Of a DNA stretch of 64,000 nt, positions 10,771 through 22,465 are shown piece by piece. The notes below the pieces were generated by a model that searched no databases, was not told the origin of the DNA, and saw nothing but the letters and a program-made list of their open reading frames with translations. Position numbers and translations under genes: made by a program. The first letter of the stretch is position 1; each line of letters starts with the position of its first letter. This DNA comes from Punica granatum (lineage: Eukaryota > Streptophyta > Magnoliopsida > Myrtales > Lythraceae). The stretch is from contig NC_045131.1 in assembly GCF_007655135.1 (NCBI RefSeq), positions 17,840,001 through 17,904,000 on the forward strand, given 5' to 3'.

Positions 10771-12756
10771 TTATCCACATATAATGTAGTAGGCTCCTCT
10801 GCACCAAAACCTAGATCCTTCATCAAAATTTTTTAGCCATACTGTCCGATTGACAACATTGGTTGCTGCAACAAACTCAACCTCTGCAGCGAACAGAGTG
10901 ACAATTTCTTGCTTTTTCGAATTCCATGAGAAACAAGCTGATCCAAGAGAGAAACAGTAGCCCGATGTGCTTTTCATGTCATCTAATGAATCAGCCCAGT
11001 CACTGTCAGAGTAACCATGTAACTTGAATTGATCACTCTTATTGAATTTCACTCTAAATGATGGAGTTCCCTTCAAGTACCTCACCACCCTCTTTGCTGT
11101 CACCATATGAGTTTCACTAGGACAACTCAAGTATCTCGAGAGCAAACTGACTACATATAAGATGTCTAGTCTTGTAGCAGTCAAATACATCAGACACTCT
11201 ATTAGACTTTTGTACTTGCTAGCATCTGTGGCACCTGATCCATCATCCTTCTTTAGTTTTTCTTTCAGGTTCATAGGAGTCGAGGCACTATTGCATTCTT
11301 CTATTTTGAACTTCTTCATAATCTCCTTTAGATACTTCTTTTGACAAATGAACACCTCATTCTTTCTCTGCTGGACTTCCATCCCTAGAAAATAAGACAT
11401 CTCTCCCAAGTCTGTCATCTCAAATACCTTGTGCAGATCACCCATCAACTTTTCCACCTGAATTTTATTGTCTCCAGTTACTAAAAGATCATCAACATAC
11501 AATGAGAGTATCACTATACTGTCCATTTCCTTCTTCACATACAATGTGGATTCACTCAAGCTCTTCTCAAACTTCAAATTCTGCAGATAAGTGTCTATCT
11601 TGTTGTACCAAGCGCTAGGTGCCTGTTTTAGACCATAAAGGCCCTTTCTGAGTTTATAGACCCTACCTTCTGCTCCTTTTACTTCAAAGCCCTCTAGTTG
11701 TTCTACATAGATTTCCTCCTCGAGCACCCCATTTAGAAAGACAGACTTCACATCCAACTGGTATATCTTCCAATTCCTTTCTGCAACTATAGCCAAGAGA
11801 AGCCTTATTGTGTCAAGCCTTGCAACTGGTGCAAACGTTTCTGAGTAGTCCACTCCCCATATCTGAGCATACCCCTTGACTATCCGCCTTGCTTTATACT
11901 TGTTTACACTCCCATCAAACTTGAGTTTGGTTTTATAGACCCATTTGAACCCAATGACTTTCCTGTTCTGAGTTCTCTCAACTAACTCCCATGTTTGATT
12001 CTTCCCAATCATGTTGAGCTCTTCTTGCATTGCTGCAACCCATTTCCTATCTGTATTAGCTTCCTCAAAGCAAGATGGTTCAAGTACTGCTACATTACAC
12101 CTTTGGTAAACATCAGCCAATAACCTTGTTCCTCTTACTGGTGGATCATCACCTGTTTCCTTGACCGAAACTTCTTCAATTTGTATCTCAGTAAGTATGA
12201 TATGTGGCACACTCAACTGAGATTTCTCCTTTACAGGCTTTTGTTGAGTTCCTGCATTCCAGTTCCATTCCTCATCTTCAAGAAATTTGATGTCCCTACT
12301 AATGATCACTCTCCCATTTGATGGCTGATAAACTCTGTAGGCTTTTGACTACTCACCATATCCAATAAACACTCTAACTTCTCCTTTCTGATCAAGTTTA
12401 TCTCTTTTGACAGAAGGAATATAAGTTGAACAAATGCAGCCAAATACCTTTATATTGCTCAAAGATGGCTTAACCCCACTCCAAGCCTCCAGTGGTGTCT
12501 TCATCCCCGCTGCCTTGGTTGGCAACCTGTTTTGGAGGAATACTGTAGTATTAGCAACTTCAGCCCAGAAACTCTTGGGCACATGCTTCTCTTGCAACAA
12601 ACATGTAGTCATGTCCATGATACTCTTGTTCTTTCTTTCAGTCACCCCATTCTGTTGTGGTGAGTATGGAACCATGAGTTGATGCTTGAAGCCAGCTTCT
12701 TCACAGACTTCTCTGAATTTTGTTGAGATATACTTTCCTACAATATCTAATCTCAT
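10771..12756 (-). pseudogene. Copia pol: integrase C-terminal part, reverse transcriptase, RNase H
   Basis: Two collinear ORFs in the same frame (12756-12349 and 12309-10771) are separated by a TAG in the conserved GY.E*SKAYR position, probably CAG to TAG. The first contains the integrase core end with PYSPQQNGVTERKN and the conserved KVFGC block. The second has the reverse transcriptase entry SETFAPVARLDTIR, LDVKSVFLNG, GLYGLKQAPSAWY, the catalytic YVDDLLVTG (about 11475-11501) and an RNase H domain starting YSDSDWA. The RNase H region has drifted (VTLFAAEVEFVAA instead of the usual S..EAEY pattern). Product would be the copia polyprotein; it is not intact. Confidence 0.93.
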
Positions 12757-12902
12757 AGTAAGTAGCTTGCATCAACTTTCATTTTCCACGAGCCTTTTGT
12801 ACTTCAGAAACACCATGCTAACTTCTGATTTTGCTTTAACAAAGAATATGCATCACATTCTGGTGTAATCATCAATGAAAATAACAAAATATTTACTGCC
12901 AT

Positions 12903-13640
12903 TTAGTGACTCTTCTGACATTGGCCACAAACGTCTGTGTGGACTAACTGAAGTTTCTCAATAGCCCTCCATTGACTCTTCTTGAAAGGCAATCTGGTTT
13001 GCTTCCCTTCTAGACACGCCTTGCAGTTCTTCAATTCCTTGTGCAGTAAAAGTAGCCCCTCGACCGTTCCATGTTTCTGCATAAGCATCACTCCCTTGTT
13101 GTTGAAATGCCTAAGCCTCCTATGCCAAATCTCTTCTCCAACTTCCTGACTAGACATAGCAACTTGTTTCTCATCCGAAGGGTTGAATGAGAAGCACTTC
13201 TCCCTCATGGGAATCTCAAATAGAACTTGTCCCACAGCATCACCAATCACACATTTCCCCTTCTCAAACATCACTTTATAGCCTTTTTCAACCAACTGAC
13301 CAACACTTAGCAAGTTTTCGTCTATTTCTGGCACTAATAGCACACCAAAATCAATTTGGTGCATGCTGGAACCTCGAGCATCACATCACCCTTACCTTCA
13401 ACAACTATGAACTCTCCATTTCCTATCCTTACTCTAGACTTTACAGACTTGTCCATTGTTCTAAACAAGGCTTCCTTACTAGTCATATGATTAGTGCATC
13501 CACTATCGACTAACCACCCATCCTTGACTGCATTTGAAGCAAAGCAAGTTACAAAAAAGAATTGCTTTACCTTAGTACTTGATGCATTGTGACTTTCTCC
13601 CTGATGCTCAATGTGTTTTTCTTTGCAAATAGCTTCCATG
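12903..13640 (-). pseudogene. Copia pol: protease and GAG-pre-integrase region
   Basis: In sense order there is an aspartic protease motif WLVDSGCTNHMT (about 13505-13540), then the pre-integrase zinc finger region with IWHRRLRHFN, CKACLEGKQTRLPF and LVHTDVCG. The segment is spread over two overlapping frames (13639-13334 and 13364-12903), so at least one frameshift lies near 13350. A further break separates it from the integrase part. Confidence 0.88.
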
Positions 13641-14517
13641 TGTCCAATCTTGTGACACTTCCTACACTTTACATCCGGCCTTCTCCAACACTTAAAGTGA
13701 GCATGTCCCTTCTTTCCACAATGCTTACAAGGACCAGAACTCCACTTCTTTTCCTGGTTCCATGTGCGGGTGTTTCCTTACTTACCAGCATCGCTGTCAT
13801 ACCTCTTTTGTTGTTTGCCATTTCTTCCCCTTCTCATATGAATTCCTTTTCAATTTTGCTTGCAGAGCACCCTCTACTGGCTCCTCCTTTCTCATTATCC
13901 TTCTCTGTTCCTGAGCTTGTAAGGCACTGAGAACTTTAGAAAGCTTCAAATCTGACAGTTCTCTAGTATTTTCAAGTGAGCCAATTGTTGCCTCAAACTT
14001 CTCAAGCACATAAACTAAAATTTTCTGGACCAAAGTTTCATCACTTATGTTGGAGCCCAGAATTCTCACTTTGTTTGCAATCTGCACTTGTTTCTCCACA
14101 TATTCCTTCACTTCCTGTCCTTCTTGCATCTACAACTTCTCAAACTCCCTCAACAAATTCAGTGCTTTCATGCCCCTTATTCTCTCGTCTCCTTCATATT
14201 CATCCTTCAGATAATCTCATATGGCTATTGCAGATGCAAACCTCATGATTCGAGTAAAAATTGTAGGAGAAACAACAAAGTATAAGCATGACTTAGCTTT
14301 GGCCTTTCTAGTAACTCTCCTTGTGAATCCTGATCTGGTTGAAAGTTGGATTTACAGGTAAGGGAGCAACTTCGTAATCTTGCAGCACTGCATCCCATAG
14401 GTCTGCACCCTCCATGAAAACCTTCATCTTCACTTCCCATGTTTGGTAGTTTTCTCCATCAAAAACTGGTGGAGTGATACTCGAGAAATTGGGCATTGCC
14501 ACTATCGTACCCATCAA
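13620..14517 (-). pseudogene. Copia gag with two CCHC zinc knuckles
   Basis: The gag begins at 14517 with MMGTIVAMPNFSSITPPVFDG, then NYQTWEVKMKVFMEGADLWD, typical of plant copia gag. The frame breaks near 14308 and continues in another frame (14129-13797, VKEYVEKQVQIANK...ETLVQKILVYVLEKFEATI). Around 13650-13735 two knuckles are readable: C-x2-C-x4-H-x4-C twice, in CKHCGKKGHAHFKC and CRKCHKIGHMEAIC. Gag would form the virus-like particle; here it is broken. Confidence 0.88.
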
Positions 14518-14541
14518 CCCTGTCCTTAAGATCCTTTCAAA

Positions 14542-14553
14542 GCTCTGATACCA
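14542..14553 (-). other. Primer binding site of the copia element
   Basis: On the minus strand TGGTATCAGAGC starts one base after the 5' LTR and is complementary to initiator-Met tRNA. Confidence 0.92.
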
Positions 14554-14554
14554 C

Positions 14555-14959
14555 TGTTAACTCTCACTCACTCAATGTAAGTTTACTTGAAACTCTCAAA
14601 TGCACACAGCGATCCGTGATCTCTTATGCATGCTAGAAACCTGCACTTATGTTTGTGCAGTAACTCGAAAACAATGTACTGAGAGAGAGAGAAGGGATAA
14701 GAATGATGAACAGTTTTCTTCATTCATCAACAAGAAAAACAACCACACACACAGAGTTTGATACATCCCATACATATAGATATAATAACTGCTAGTAACT
14801 GCCCTATGACTAGTCACAGTTCAAATTCAAATAAAACATACACTTAACTGTCTAAAGAAAACCAACCGACTTCGACTTAACCAACTTGCATACAACACAG
14901 ACAGCTTTAACATATAGATAGACACAACATAGATCTACGACTGATCCATTCTTCCAACA
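14555..14959 (-). repeat. Copia LTR (5' LTR of the element)
   Basis: 405 bp, same ends as the other LTR. It is adjacent to the primer site and therefore the promoter-bearing LTR in the element's sense. Confidence 0.95.
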
Positions 14960-15076
14960 TCGTATGGAGTTTGCTATAAGGAAATTAGGCGATATTCATG
15001 AACATTACATTATGTATTAGTCGTGCGCTACAACGTAATCGGCAACCATATGGAGTTTGCTATAAGGCAACTGGAG
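14960..15076. repeat. 84-bp tandem array, right part
   Basis: This continues the array interrupted by copia: a unit from 14987 and the start of another ending right at the gulonolactone oxidase stop codon. The first five bases (TCGTA) are the right target-site duplication. Confidence 0.8.
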
Positions 15077-18000
15077 TTAATGCTTCTTCGAAGTTACATT
15101 TCTGCATACTCTAGCATTGCTGAACACTCTGCCGGGTCTGCAAAAGTAGCCCTTGTTCGGTGCGCAGTGAATGTCTTGAGAGCAAATGCATAGGCCTTCC
15201 AATGCACATCCCTCCTTGGTTATTGTCACCCCCTCCCTTAGCCCAAGAATCTGATCGGTCCACTCACTCGAGAAGAGCCCTGATGGATCGTAAACATCTT
15301 TTACCTTGAGAAATTCCGCTGCCTTCCTGTATTTTCTGATTACCCCAAGGAATGCCAAATTTCGATTCTTACCCCAGTGGGGCAGGGCGCCATACTTGAA
15401 GATTGCCATCTGCTCAATCTCTTCAAGTATGTCCTCGTACATCCTGGGGCTCAAGGGGTCCTTACTCCTATAGTATGTGATGTCAAAGTCAACTGCGTCC
15501 TCCTGCTTGCCAAGATACGCAGGTGAGGCTTTCACATATCTCATGAGAATGCCATTATAGAGTTCCGTCCCACACAGGGACCTGGGCTCCATGTCGACCA
15601 GCTTCTGCACGTCTTGGATGAAGCTCTTGACCACGGACATGCCAATGCTGAATGTGGTGCGGTGGATGAACTGGCCTTTCACTTTAGGGTCCCATGGGCA
15701 TGCCGTGATCCAGGCGTCTTGGAGGCTATCGAGGCAATACCCTGACGATTGGAGCTGATTTTGATATCCAATCACCGGATATCGGGTGAATAACACACCT
15801 TCAAGAATTCATGTAAGTCTAATTAAAATACTGATTGGACAATCCTCTTATAATTACTAACTCTTTTCGGGTTAATTTTCCCTAGGCTGCACAAATGAGG
15901 GGTTTCTTGCTAATTTAATTCATATGAATTTTCAAAACAAAAGCGGGTTCTATTTTCGAATTCTAATCGTTATGATATAATCAGAAAGGATTGATTATCC
16001 CTATATTCAGCTTGGATTGAACTTGGGTCAAGTTTTCCGTGTAATTGAACTTATCGTGGAAGTCAAGAAGATAAGGATTGCAGCAACCGCAATCAAATAG
16101 CATATATATTTGTAGCAAGGTTATAACTTGTTTATTTAGGTATCTAATAGAGATCTTTTTGTGTAATTTGTGTAAAATGTTTGGTCTCAATTAAATATCG
16201 CCAACAAGGTTTCGTAATTGACTAAAAGATTTATTTATTTATTTTCTAATAGGACAGATATAGGTCTTCGTCAATTTTTACCATTTCTTTGACATTTCAG
16301 AAATATAGGACTGTATAAATTTTTCGAACAATGCGAAAACTAGCTACAATTATCTTTAAAAATGTTGATCGTATGTTATCACTGTATGTCATAAAAAAAA
16401 TCAATCTGATAACGTATCATTGACTATTCGAATCTTGGCAGTGACCTCCATAGAAATCCAAGTGTCCGATGGGTGATCTATCTCAACTATTCAGATACAT
16501 AAATTTGACAAATAGGATTAAGGCGAATAAATAATATTTGAGAGCCTCGTTTTAGTAAAATTTTGAAATCATAGTTTTTTTTTTACAATAATTAGAAGGT
16601 TGAAATAAATTTTTAATTTGCTAAAAATGCTAGAATGATATTTACAATTATATTTTTCCTCATTTTATCACTGAATTTGTGGACATATTATCTAAAACTT
16701 TTTTCACATAAGTTTAACCAAAAAAATAAAAAAATACTTTTTAAATATTAAAGATAACCATACATACCGTCATTGGTAAGTCCATATGCCGCGGTCAAGA
16801 GTGCACTTGTGGTTAGCTTTGCATTGGAGCACTTCCCGTCCGCGTCATTCCTTAATTCTTGAGTTTCCTCTGAAAGAAGGAAGACGACAGATATCATCTG
16901 CACACATAAAGGAATCCTACGGGAAGAACATCAGTAAACAGAGCCATATAAATTTTAATTCACCTGTGGATCGGCTAGATCCTAATGCGAGCGAGAGGGT
17001 GGCTCTAAACGCGATAAAATTGTACAGGCCATTGCCGGGTGTGTTGAGTGGAACACGATCGTCCAACCGATAGACTGCCTTGCGTTGGCTCGGGTACCAT
17101 GTTATGTCTGCAAACTCATGTTTATTGCCAAAAACCGCAGCTTCATCCGCGAGGTCAGAGTCGTTCCTCACAGCGTAAGTTACGGACCGCTTAAAGAGGG
17201 GCTCCAACTTTAGTTTCACCTAACAAATAAATCAAGGGTACCGTTGGCATTAAAACATTATTTTTGGGTTTAAAAAAAAAAATCATGCTTGCTATAGAAG
17301 TACACGTATGTCCTCCATTTTGGAGAGAGGTGTGTTATGGGTGGATTAGGATATAATTATTATGAAAAGACGAAAATGCCCCTCATTTAGTATCAAATTT
17401 ATGAATTCTGGCATTGAACAGCATTTGTTTTTCTTTTTTTTTGGTCTGAGTCCCGTTGAGGAAGGAGGAAAAAGTATAAGATGAGACTAAAACACCAAAT
17501 TGGCGTGTGTTAGCTCCAATGAAATGTTGAGAAAAATATAAAAGAAATAAGTGATGTGGACTCCACGGGATAATTTGAATAAATGTTGTAGGCTCCACAT
17601 GATAATTTGGGAGACAATGAATAAAGACTTACATACCACATTGGATGTGTTAGTTTCACATTCTCTCAAGAAGAAGAGGGACTGTGGGGCTCGACCTCCC
17701 TCTCCTTCTTCTCCGATATGGTCCTTTCTTTAAAAAATTTTGTTAAAATTTTTTGTATTTATTTTTTAAATTGATTTTTATTTTAACAAATTATAAAATA
17801 TTTTTAAATCCCATCCCATTTCAATCAGTAATCCTATCCTATTTGAAGGTTTACCTGTGAATCCCATTTCGATCCAATAGTACTGAAAAACAACAAATAA
17901 TCCTGCTGAGGAGTCGGATAAATTTCTTATAAAATTGGGGGTCATTAATAACAAGCAAATTTCAAGATTCCAAGGACTATGGTGGGATTTCAACTAAAAA

Positions 18001-19278
18001 ATAAAAATAAAAATACAATGGTGGGAAAAACACTTCTAGGGCACTATTTGTAGTTGCTCTTACGTATGAGAAATTATAATGTGGAGCATCATCTCGTGGA
18101 AATAGAGTGGTTAATCAATACAGGTACGTCTTTGTGTAAGCAACAATAATATTGGTGCTATATAGACGTGAAGCACCTTCTCCGTATACATACTACTAAT
18201 AAGAAAACATATTCTTATATTTATATTACGGCCCAAAGTCTGGTTAATTGATAAGATAAGAAAAAATAAATTAAGAAACACCCGAGAGTTTTATTGGTGA
18301 GAATGAAATCATAATTTTTTTTCATAGTGATATGTACGTATTTGATGGGTATAAATACTGTACCTGAGTAACAACGCCAAGAACGCCAAGTGTGACTTTA
18401 ACAGCATTAAAATCCGAATGCGTCGAATTGAGCTTCCTGAGCATAGCATAACCGTATGGAGCCGCTGCGGGGGTGACGATTGTGATCTCCTCGGCATAGT
18501 CATGAACGGTGCTTCCCCTGCCCCACAGAGAGCTGCCATGTGCCCCTGTGGCCATCAGCCCACCCACCGTGAGGCCCCACCAGTAAGGCGTGTAGGGCAG
18601 CGCCAGGCCGGCCTTGGCCGCCTCGTCTATAACCTGTTCATGGAATATAAATATTGCAAAGAGAATGTGGGAGACATCTCAATGCTGAACAAACGTGACA
18701 ATAAAGGACGCCAACAAACAAGAAGCCAAAGATTACATGAATAAAATATAACAAGGATCAAGCCGGTTCCTCGAAAGGAATTTATTTCAGCAGATAGACT
18801 GAGAATATGCATGATTTTAATGGAAAAAAAATCAAATATATAATGGCAAACGAAAGAGATTGAGCACCTGCCTCAGAGTGACCCCACCCTGTACGCTTAT
18901 AGTCATGGACGCGGCGTCCACCTTCAACACTCGGTTGAGATACTTGGTGCTTATGAGCAGGCCATTGTCCCCGTCAGAGCAGACCATCTTAGGGATGCTG
19001 TGAGAATACCGAGTCGCCACTTTCATTTTCCTTCCGGCCTTTGTCGCTGCTGCAACTGCCAACATGACCTCTTCCTCCGACCTTGGGAAAGTCACATTTC
19101 CAACCCTGCACGTGCTTCGATCTGGGAACTCCCCGAATGAATTCGTGACGGTGCAGTTGTTATTATTTGTGGAGGAAGGGCACTTCACAGTATCTTCCGG
19201 GGGACTCGAGCTTACGACAGTGCATATCATGAGGAGATGGAGACTGTGGATACAAATACGGACTCGTCCGGCCAACAT
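15077..19278 (-). CDS. GULLO: L-gulonolactone oxidase (GULLO family), 5 exons, 586 aa
   Basis: The predicted secreted flavin-linked aldonolactone oxidase may make ascorbate from L-gulono-1,4-lactone; that role is known only for some plant family members. Exons on the minus strand: 19278-18868, 18633-18364, 17219-16964, 16869-16768, 15798-15077. All junctions are GT-AG, the frame is open throughout and the CDS sums to 1,761 bp. Residues 1-25 form a signal peptide ([20 protein letters not shown]). The FAD-binding half has [35 protein letters not shown] and [10 protein letters not shown], then [10 protein letters not shown] and GAHGSSLWG. The C-terminal ALO domain has HWGKN at 487-491, followed by a Cys-rich tail. 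I chose the Met at 19278 because an upstream in-frame Met (19365) would precede the signal peptide. Length is normal for the family. The 3' flank is an 84-bp tandem array with a copia insertion 113 bp past the stop. Confidence 0.93.
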
Positions 19279-19353
19279 GGTTTCCTCCTTCCAGATTGCA
19301 GGACTCTGCGCGAATGATCTAGTGGGATGATTTTGCAAGTTCTCTTCCTTAAC

Positions 19354-19395
<42 letters not shown>

Positions 19396-20330
19396 GTAAG
19401 CAGTTGGAACGCATTCTTCCCGTATATCCGCGTCTCTCCGTGGTGCTTAGGATGTATTTTTCTTTAAGGGACTACACCCCAGGCTCGTCTGATTGCTCGT
19501 TAAGACGGGACTTGTTTGAGAAAGACAAGTGGGATCGAGGGCTTTTCTTTATTGTTTTTTTTTGCAAATAAGAACCATAAATATACGTACAAAGGGATGG
19601 AGGAAGGGAAATTAAAATGACGGGGAAAGTCGCATTGCTAAGACCTAAATTTAAAATCTTTTGATCCTAAATCGAGAGTGATACTCAAATAACTCATTTG
19701 AATGTAGCGGATAACAGCGGGCTCGAGAATTAATGCGTATTCATTGGAGCTAGTGATTCATGATATGCTCATATCAGTGACATTATTTTTGCTATGATCA
19801 AGGAAACATTACCAATATACATCCTGAAAAATAAAAAGTGATCCCCAACTGTAATTATAGTACTTGTAAAGAACTCAACAGAACCCATTTTTCAGAACAT
19901 TTGTTATTCCAACTTCTTTATATTTTATTAGTTTTATTTTATTTTTAAATTAATATGTCTGCGTCTATCCAAAAGGAATTAATATGTCTCAAAGTTGATA
20001 GGGCATTCCGCTAATATATATGTATACTACATATAAGTTTTGGTTGGTCTGATTTCCGAAAATAAATATAATAATAAACTAGTCATTTAACCCACGCCGC
20101 GTGTTGTGCGGGTGTCTGCATATGTTTATTTTTAGTTAATATTTCATAAATTAAATGTATAAACTTTATAGTAATGACAAATAGACGAAAAGATTGAGAG
20201 TAAATTAAATTGTACTTAATAATAATCTGCCTATTGTAGATAGACAATACAAAATCCTTTTGCTCAGAGAGAGATAATGTAAAAAATTAATTTTTATTAT
20301 AGTGGTGAATCTTATGTTAGTATGGATATG
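19279..20330 (-). promoter_or_regulatory. Upstream region of gulonolactone oxidase, AT-repeat TATA context
   Basis: A (TA)n tract at about 19363-19395, 85-115 bp upstream of the ATG on the minus strand, can supply a TATA box. About 330 bp of this region (19.31-19.64 kb) is duplicated at 21.93-22.11 and 24.69-24.82 kb. Beyond about 19.65 kb I see only AT-rich non-coding DNA. Confidence 0.4.
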
Positions 20331-20331
20331 C

Positions 20332-21169
20332 GGGAAAATTGCACCATTGATACAAAATGTTTCGCAATGTCTCATGATAGGTACAAAAAATAATTTTGTT
20401 GCCAGCGGTACAAAAAGTTTGAAAACTATGACAATCAAGTACATTCTGCCAATTTTGCATGGACGGCGTCAATTTCTGTCAGCGTGGTAGTTGACGTGGT
20501 GCAAGGCTATTGACGTGGACAAATTCAACCAGGATGACGAGTGGCGGGAAAAATCATGACGTGGCAATGGTACTATTTAATCGATGTAACAATTTGGTAC
20601 AAAAAATTTTTGTATTGTAACTTGTTGGTACAAAATGTTCTAGCAATGTAATATGATAGTACAATTCCAGTTATAGTTCAGATGAAGCATATGGACAAAA
20701 CTTTACTTTGCCACAATATTTTCACTCAAACTCTATGTAAAACACTGCAAAAATAATACAATTTGTCCAACTGCGATGTATCAATATGTTACACCGCCCT
20801 AATAGTTTTCGTACTTTCACGTTACTTTACTAAAACTTTTTATACTAACAAGTTACATCGCTAAAATATTGTGTACTAACAAGTTACAATGCAAAAACTT
20901 TTTATACCAAATTGTTACATCAATTAAACAGTACCATTGTCACATCATGATTTTTTCCGCCACTCGTCACTCGGGTCGAATTTTTCCGCATCAGCAACCT
21001 TGCGCCATGTCAACTGCCAAGTTGGCAGAAATTGATGCAATCAGTGCAAAATTGACTGAATGTACTTGATTGTTACAGTTTTCAAACCTTTTGTACCGCT
21101 AATAAGAAAAATTTTTTTACCAATAGTGAGACGTTGCAAAACTGTTTGTACCAACGGTGAAATTTTCCC
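20332..21169. mobile_element. Foldback element with ~330-bp inverted arms
   Basis: The left arm starts GGGAAAATTGCACCATTG; the right arm, on the other strand, starts GGGAAAATTTCACCGTTG. Similarity continues through GTTTGAAAACT, ACAATCAAGTACATTC, TTTTTCCGCCACTCGTC and ACAATTTGGTACAAAAA-type blocks. The interior is non-coding. I found no convincing target duplication, so the superfamily is open; long arms suggest Mutator-like. Confidence 0.75.
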
Positions 21170-21194
21170 TCGTTTTATTTGTTGGCATTTGAGT

Positions 21195-21560
21195 GTATAT
21201 ATATATATATATATATATATTTGTTTGTCGTATCTGTATCGAATTGTTTCATTATTTTATTTGTTTGTCGTATTTGTATTGAATTGTTTCTTTATTATAT
21301 TTGAGCGTACCAATCGTTTTATTTGTTTGTCGTATTTGTCTCATGATTGATTCATTATTTATTATATATATATATATATATTTGTTTGTCGTATTTGTAT
21401 CAAATTGTATCGAGTTGTTTCTTTATTTTATTTGAGCGTACCAATCGTTATATTTGTTTGTCGTACTTGTATCGAATTGTTTCTTTATTATTTTTTAGCA
21501 TACCAATCGTTTTATTTGTTTGTCCTATTTGTATCGAATTGTGTACATATATATATATAT
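21195..21560. repeat. ~62-bp minisatellite with embedded (AT)n
   Basis: About six imperfect units begin TTTGTTTGTCGTATTTGTAT and continue CGAATTGTTTC...GTACCAATCGTTTTA, at about 21221, 21260, 21321, 21381, 21453 and 21516. AT microsatellites lie inside. The same unit recurs at 26.89-27.02 kb, beyond the copia and hAT elements. ORFs here are products of the repeat. Confidence 0.85.
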
Positions 21561-21597
21561 ATTATTGTTTCCTTATTTGTTCTTTCTTTTCTTCTTT

Positions 21598-21945
21598 GTG
21601 CCCCACAGAGAGCTGCCGTGTGTCCCTGTGGCCATCAGCCCGCCCACCGTGAGGCCCCACCAGAATGAGGCAGACGTCTCAATGCTGAACAAACTGGACA
21701 ATAAAGGACGCCAACAAACAAGAAGCCAAAGATTATGAGCCGAATGAATTCGTGACGGTGCAGTTGTTATTATTTGTGGAGGAAGGGCACTTCATAGGAT
21801 CTCCCGGGGAACTCGAGCTTACAACAATGCATATCATGAGGAGATGGAGAGTGCAGATACGAATACGAACTCGTTCAGCCAACATGGTTTCCTCCTTCCA
21901 GATTGCAAGACTCTGCGCGAATGATTTAGTGGGATGAATTTGCAA
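21598..21945 (-). pseudogene. GULLO: Gulonolactone oxidase 5'-end duplicate (copy 3), pseudogene
   Basis: Parts of exon 1 and exon 2 of the intact gene are repeated with two deletions. 21601-21663 matches the exon 2 piece encoding [15 protein letters not shown] (18528-18590). 21664-21732 matches intron 1 sequence (from about 18668). 21737-21910 matches the first part of exon 1 (signal peptide through CTVTNSFG). Relative to the intact gene, about 65 bp are deleted at 18.60-18.67 kb and about 390 bp at 18.74-19.13 kb, removing most of the FAD-binding region. It cannot encode an enzyme. The copied upstream flank continues to 22110. Confidence 0.88.
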
Positions 21946-22105
21946 GTTCTGTTAACACATGTGTATATGTATATATGCAAGTAGTTGGAACGCATTCTTC
22001 CTATATATCCACATATCTCTCCGTGGTGCTTAGGATGTATTTTTCTTTAAGGGACTACACCCCAGGCTCATGTGATTGCTCGTTAAGACAGGCCTTGTTT
22101 GAGAA

Positions 22106-22110
22106 AGACA
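22106..22110. other. Target-site duplication of second copia (AGACA)
   Basis: AGACA at 22106-22110 is repeated exactly at 24682-24686. The unduplicated version, GAGAAAGACAAGTGGG, is visible in the parental flank near 19517-19532. Confidence 0.9.
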
Positions 22111-22287
22111 TTATGGAAGGATTTTCTTCATATTATTTTTATGTACATATCTATATATACCATACTTAGGATAGCCCTATTTAGCTGTAATCATTGCCTT
22201 CCTTTTATTGCTCAAACTTGAGTTGTATACATACCGTTGAAATGAATGATAGATGCAACTTCTTCTGCTCAATATCGACTGTTTACA
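22111..22287 (+). repeat. 5' LTR of second copia (177 bp)
   Basis: Matches 24505-24681 in length and sequence and is followed directly by the primer site. Confidence 0.92.
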
Positions 22288-22299
22288 TGGTATTAGAGC
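22288..22299 (+). other. Primer binding site variant
   Basis: TGGTATTAGAGC differs at one base from the usual initiator-Met primer site and abuts the LTR. Confidence 0.85.
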
Positions 22300-22465
22300 A
22301 TCGATCGAAAGGGCAATCGTCAAGTATTGTTTTTGCCTGCCGGTTTAAGGTCGAGCTTCTGTCCTGCCAGTTTCTGAACTGAACGTCTTTTATTACAGAT
22401 TCACTCATCCTGCCAGTTGAGAGCTGAGCGTCATCAAATAAATCACAATTTCTTGAGTTATTGAA

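Larger units (their letters stand above)
10167..14959 (-). mobile_element. Complete but degenerate Ty1/copia retrotransposon
   Basis: A 4,793-bp element read on the minus strand has two 405-bp LTRs (10167-10571 and 14555-14959), both TGTT...AACA. By eye they differ at about 20 positions. In sense order it shows: LTR, primer site (14542-14553), gag with two CCHC knuckles, protease, integrase, reverse transcriptase, RNase H, polypurine tract (10572-10580), LTR. Domain order (integrase before reverse transcriptase) defines copia. Several frameshifts and at least one in-frame stop make it non-autonomous now. It inserted into the tandem array behind the gulonolactone oxidase gene. Confidence 0.95.

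Noticed and set aside
21060..21668. Overlapping ORFs rich in Ile, Tyr and Cys-Arg motifs
   Set aside because: Products of the 62-bp minisatellite and AT microsatellite.
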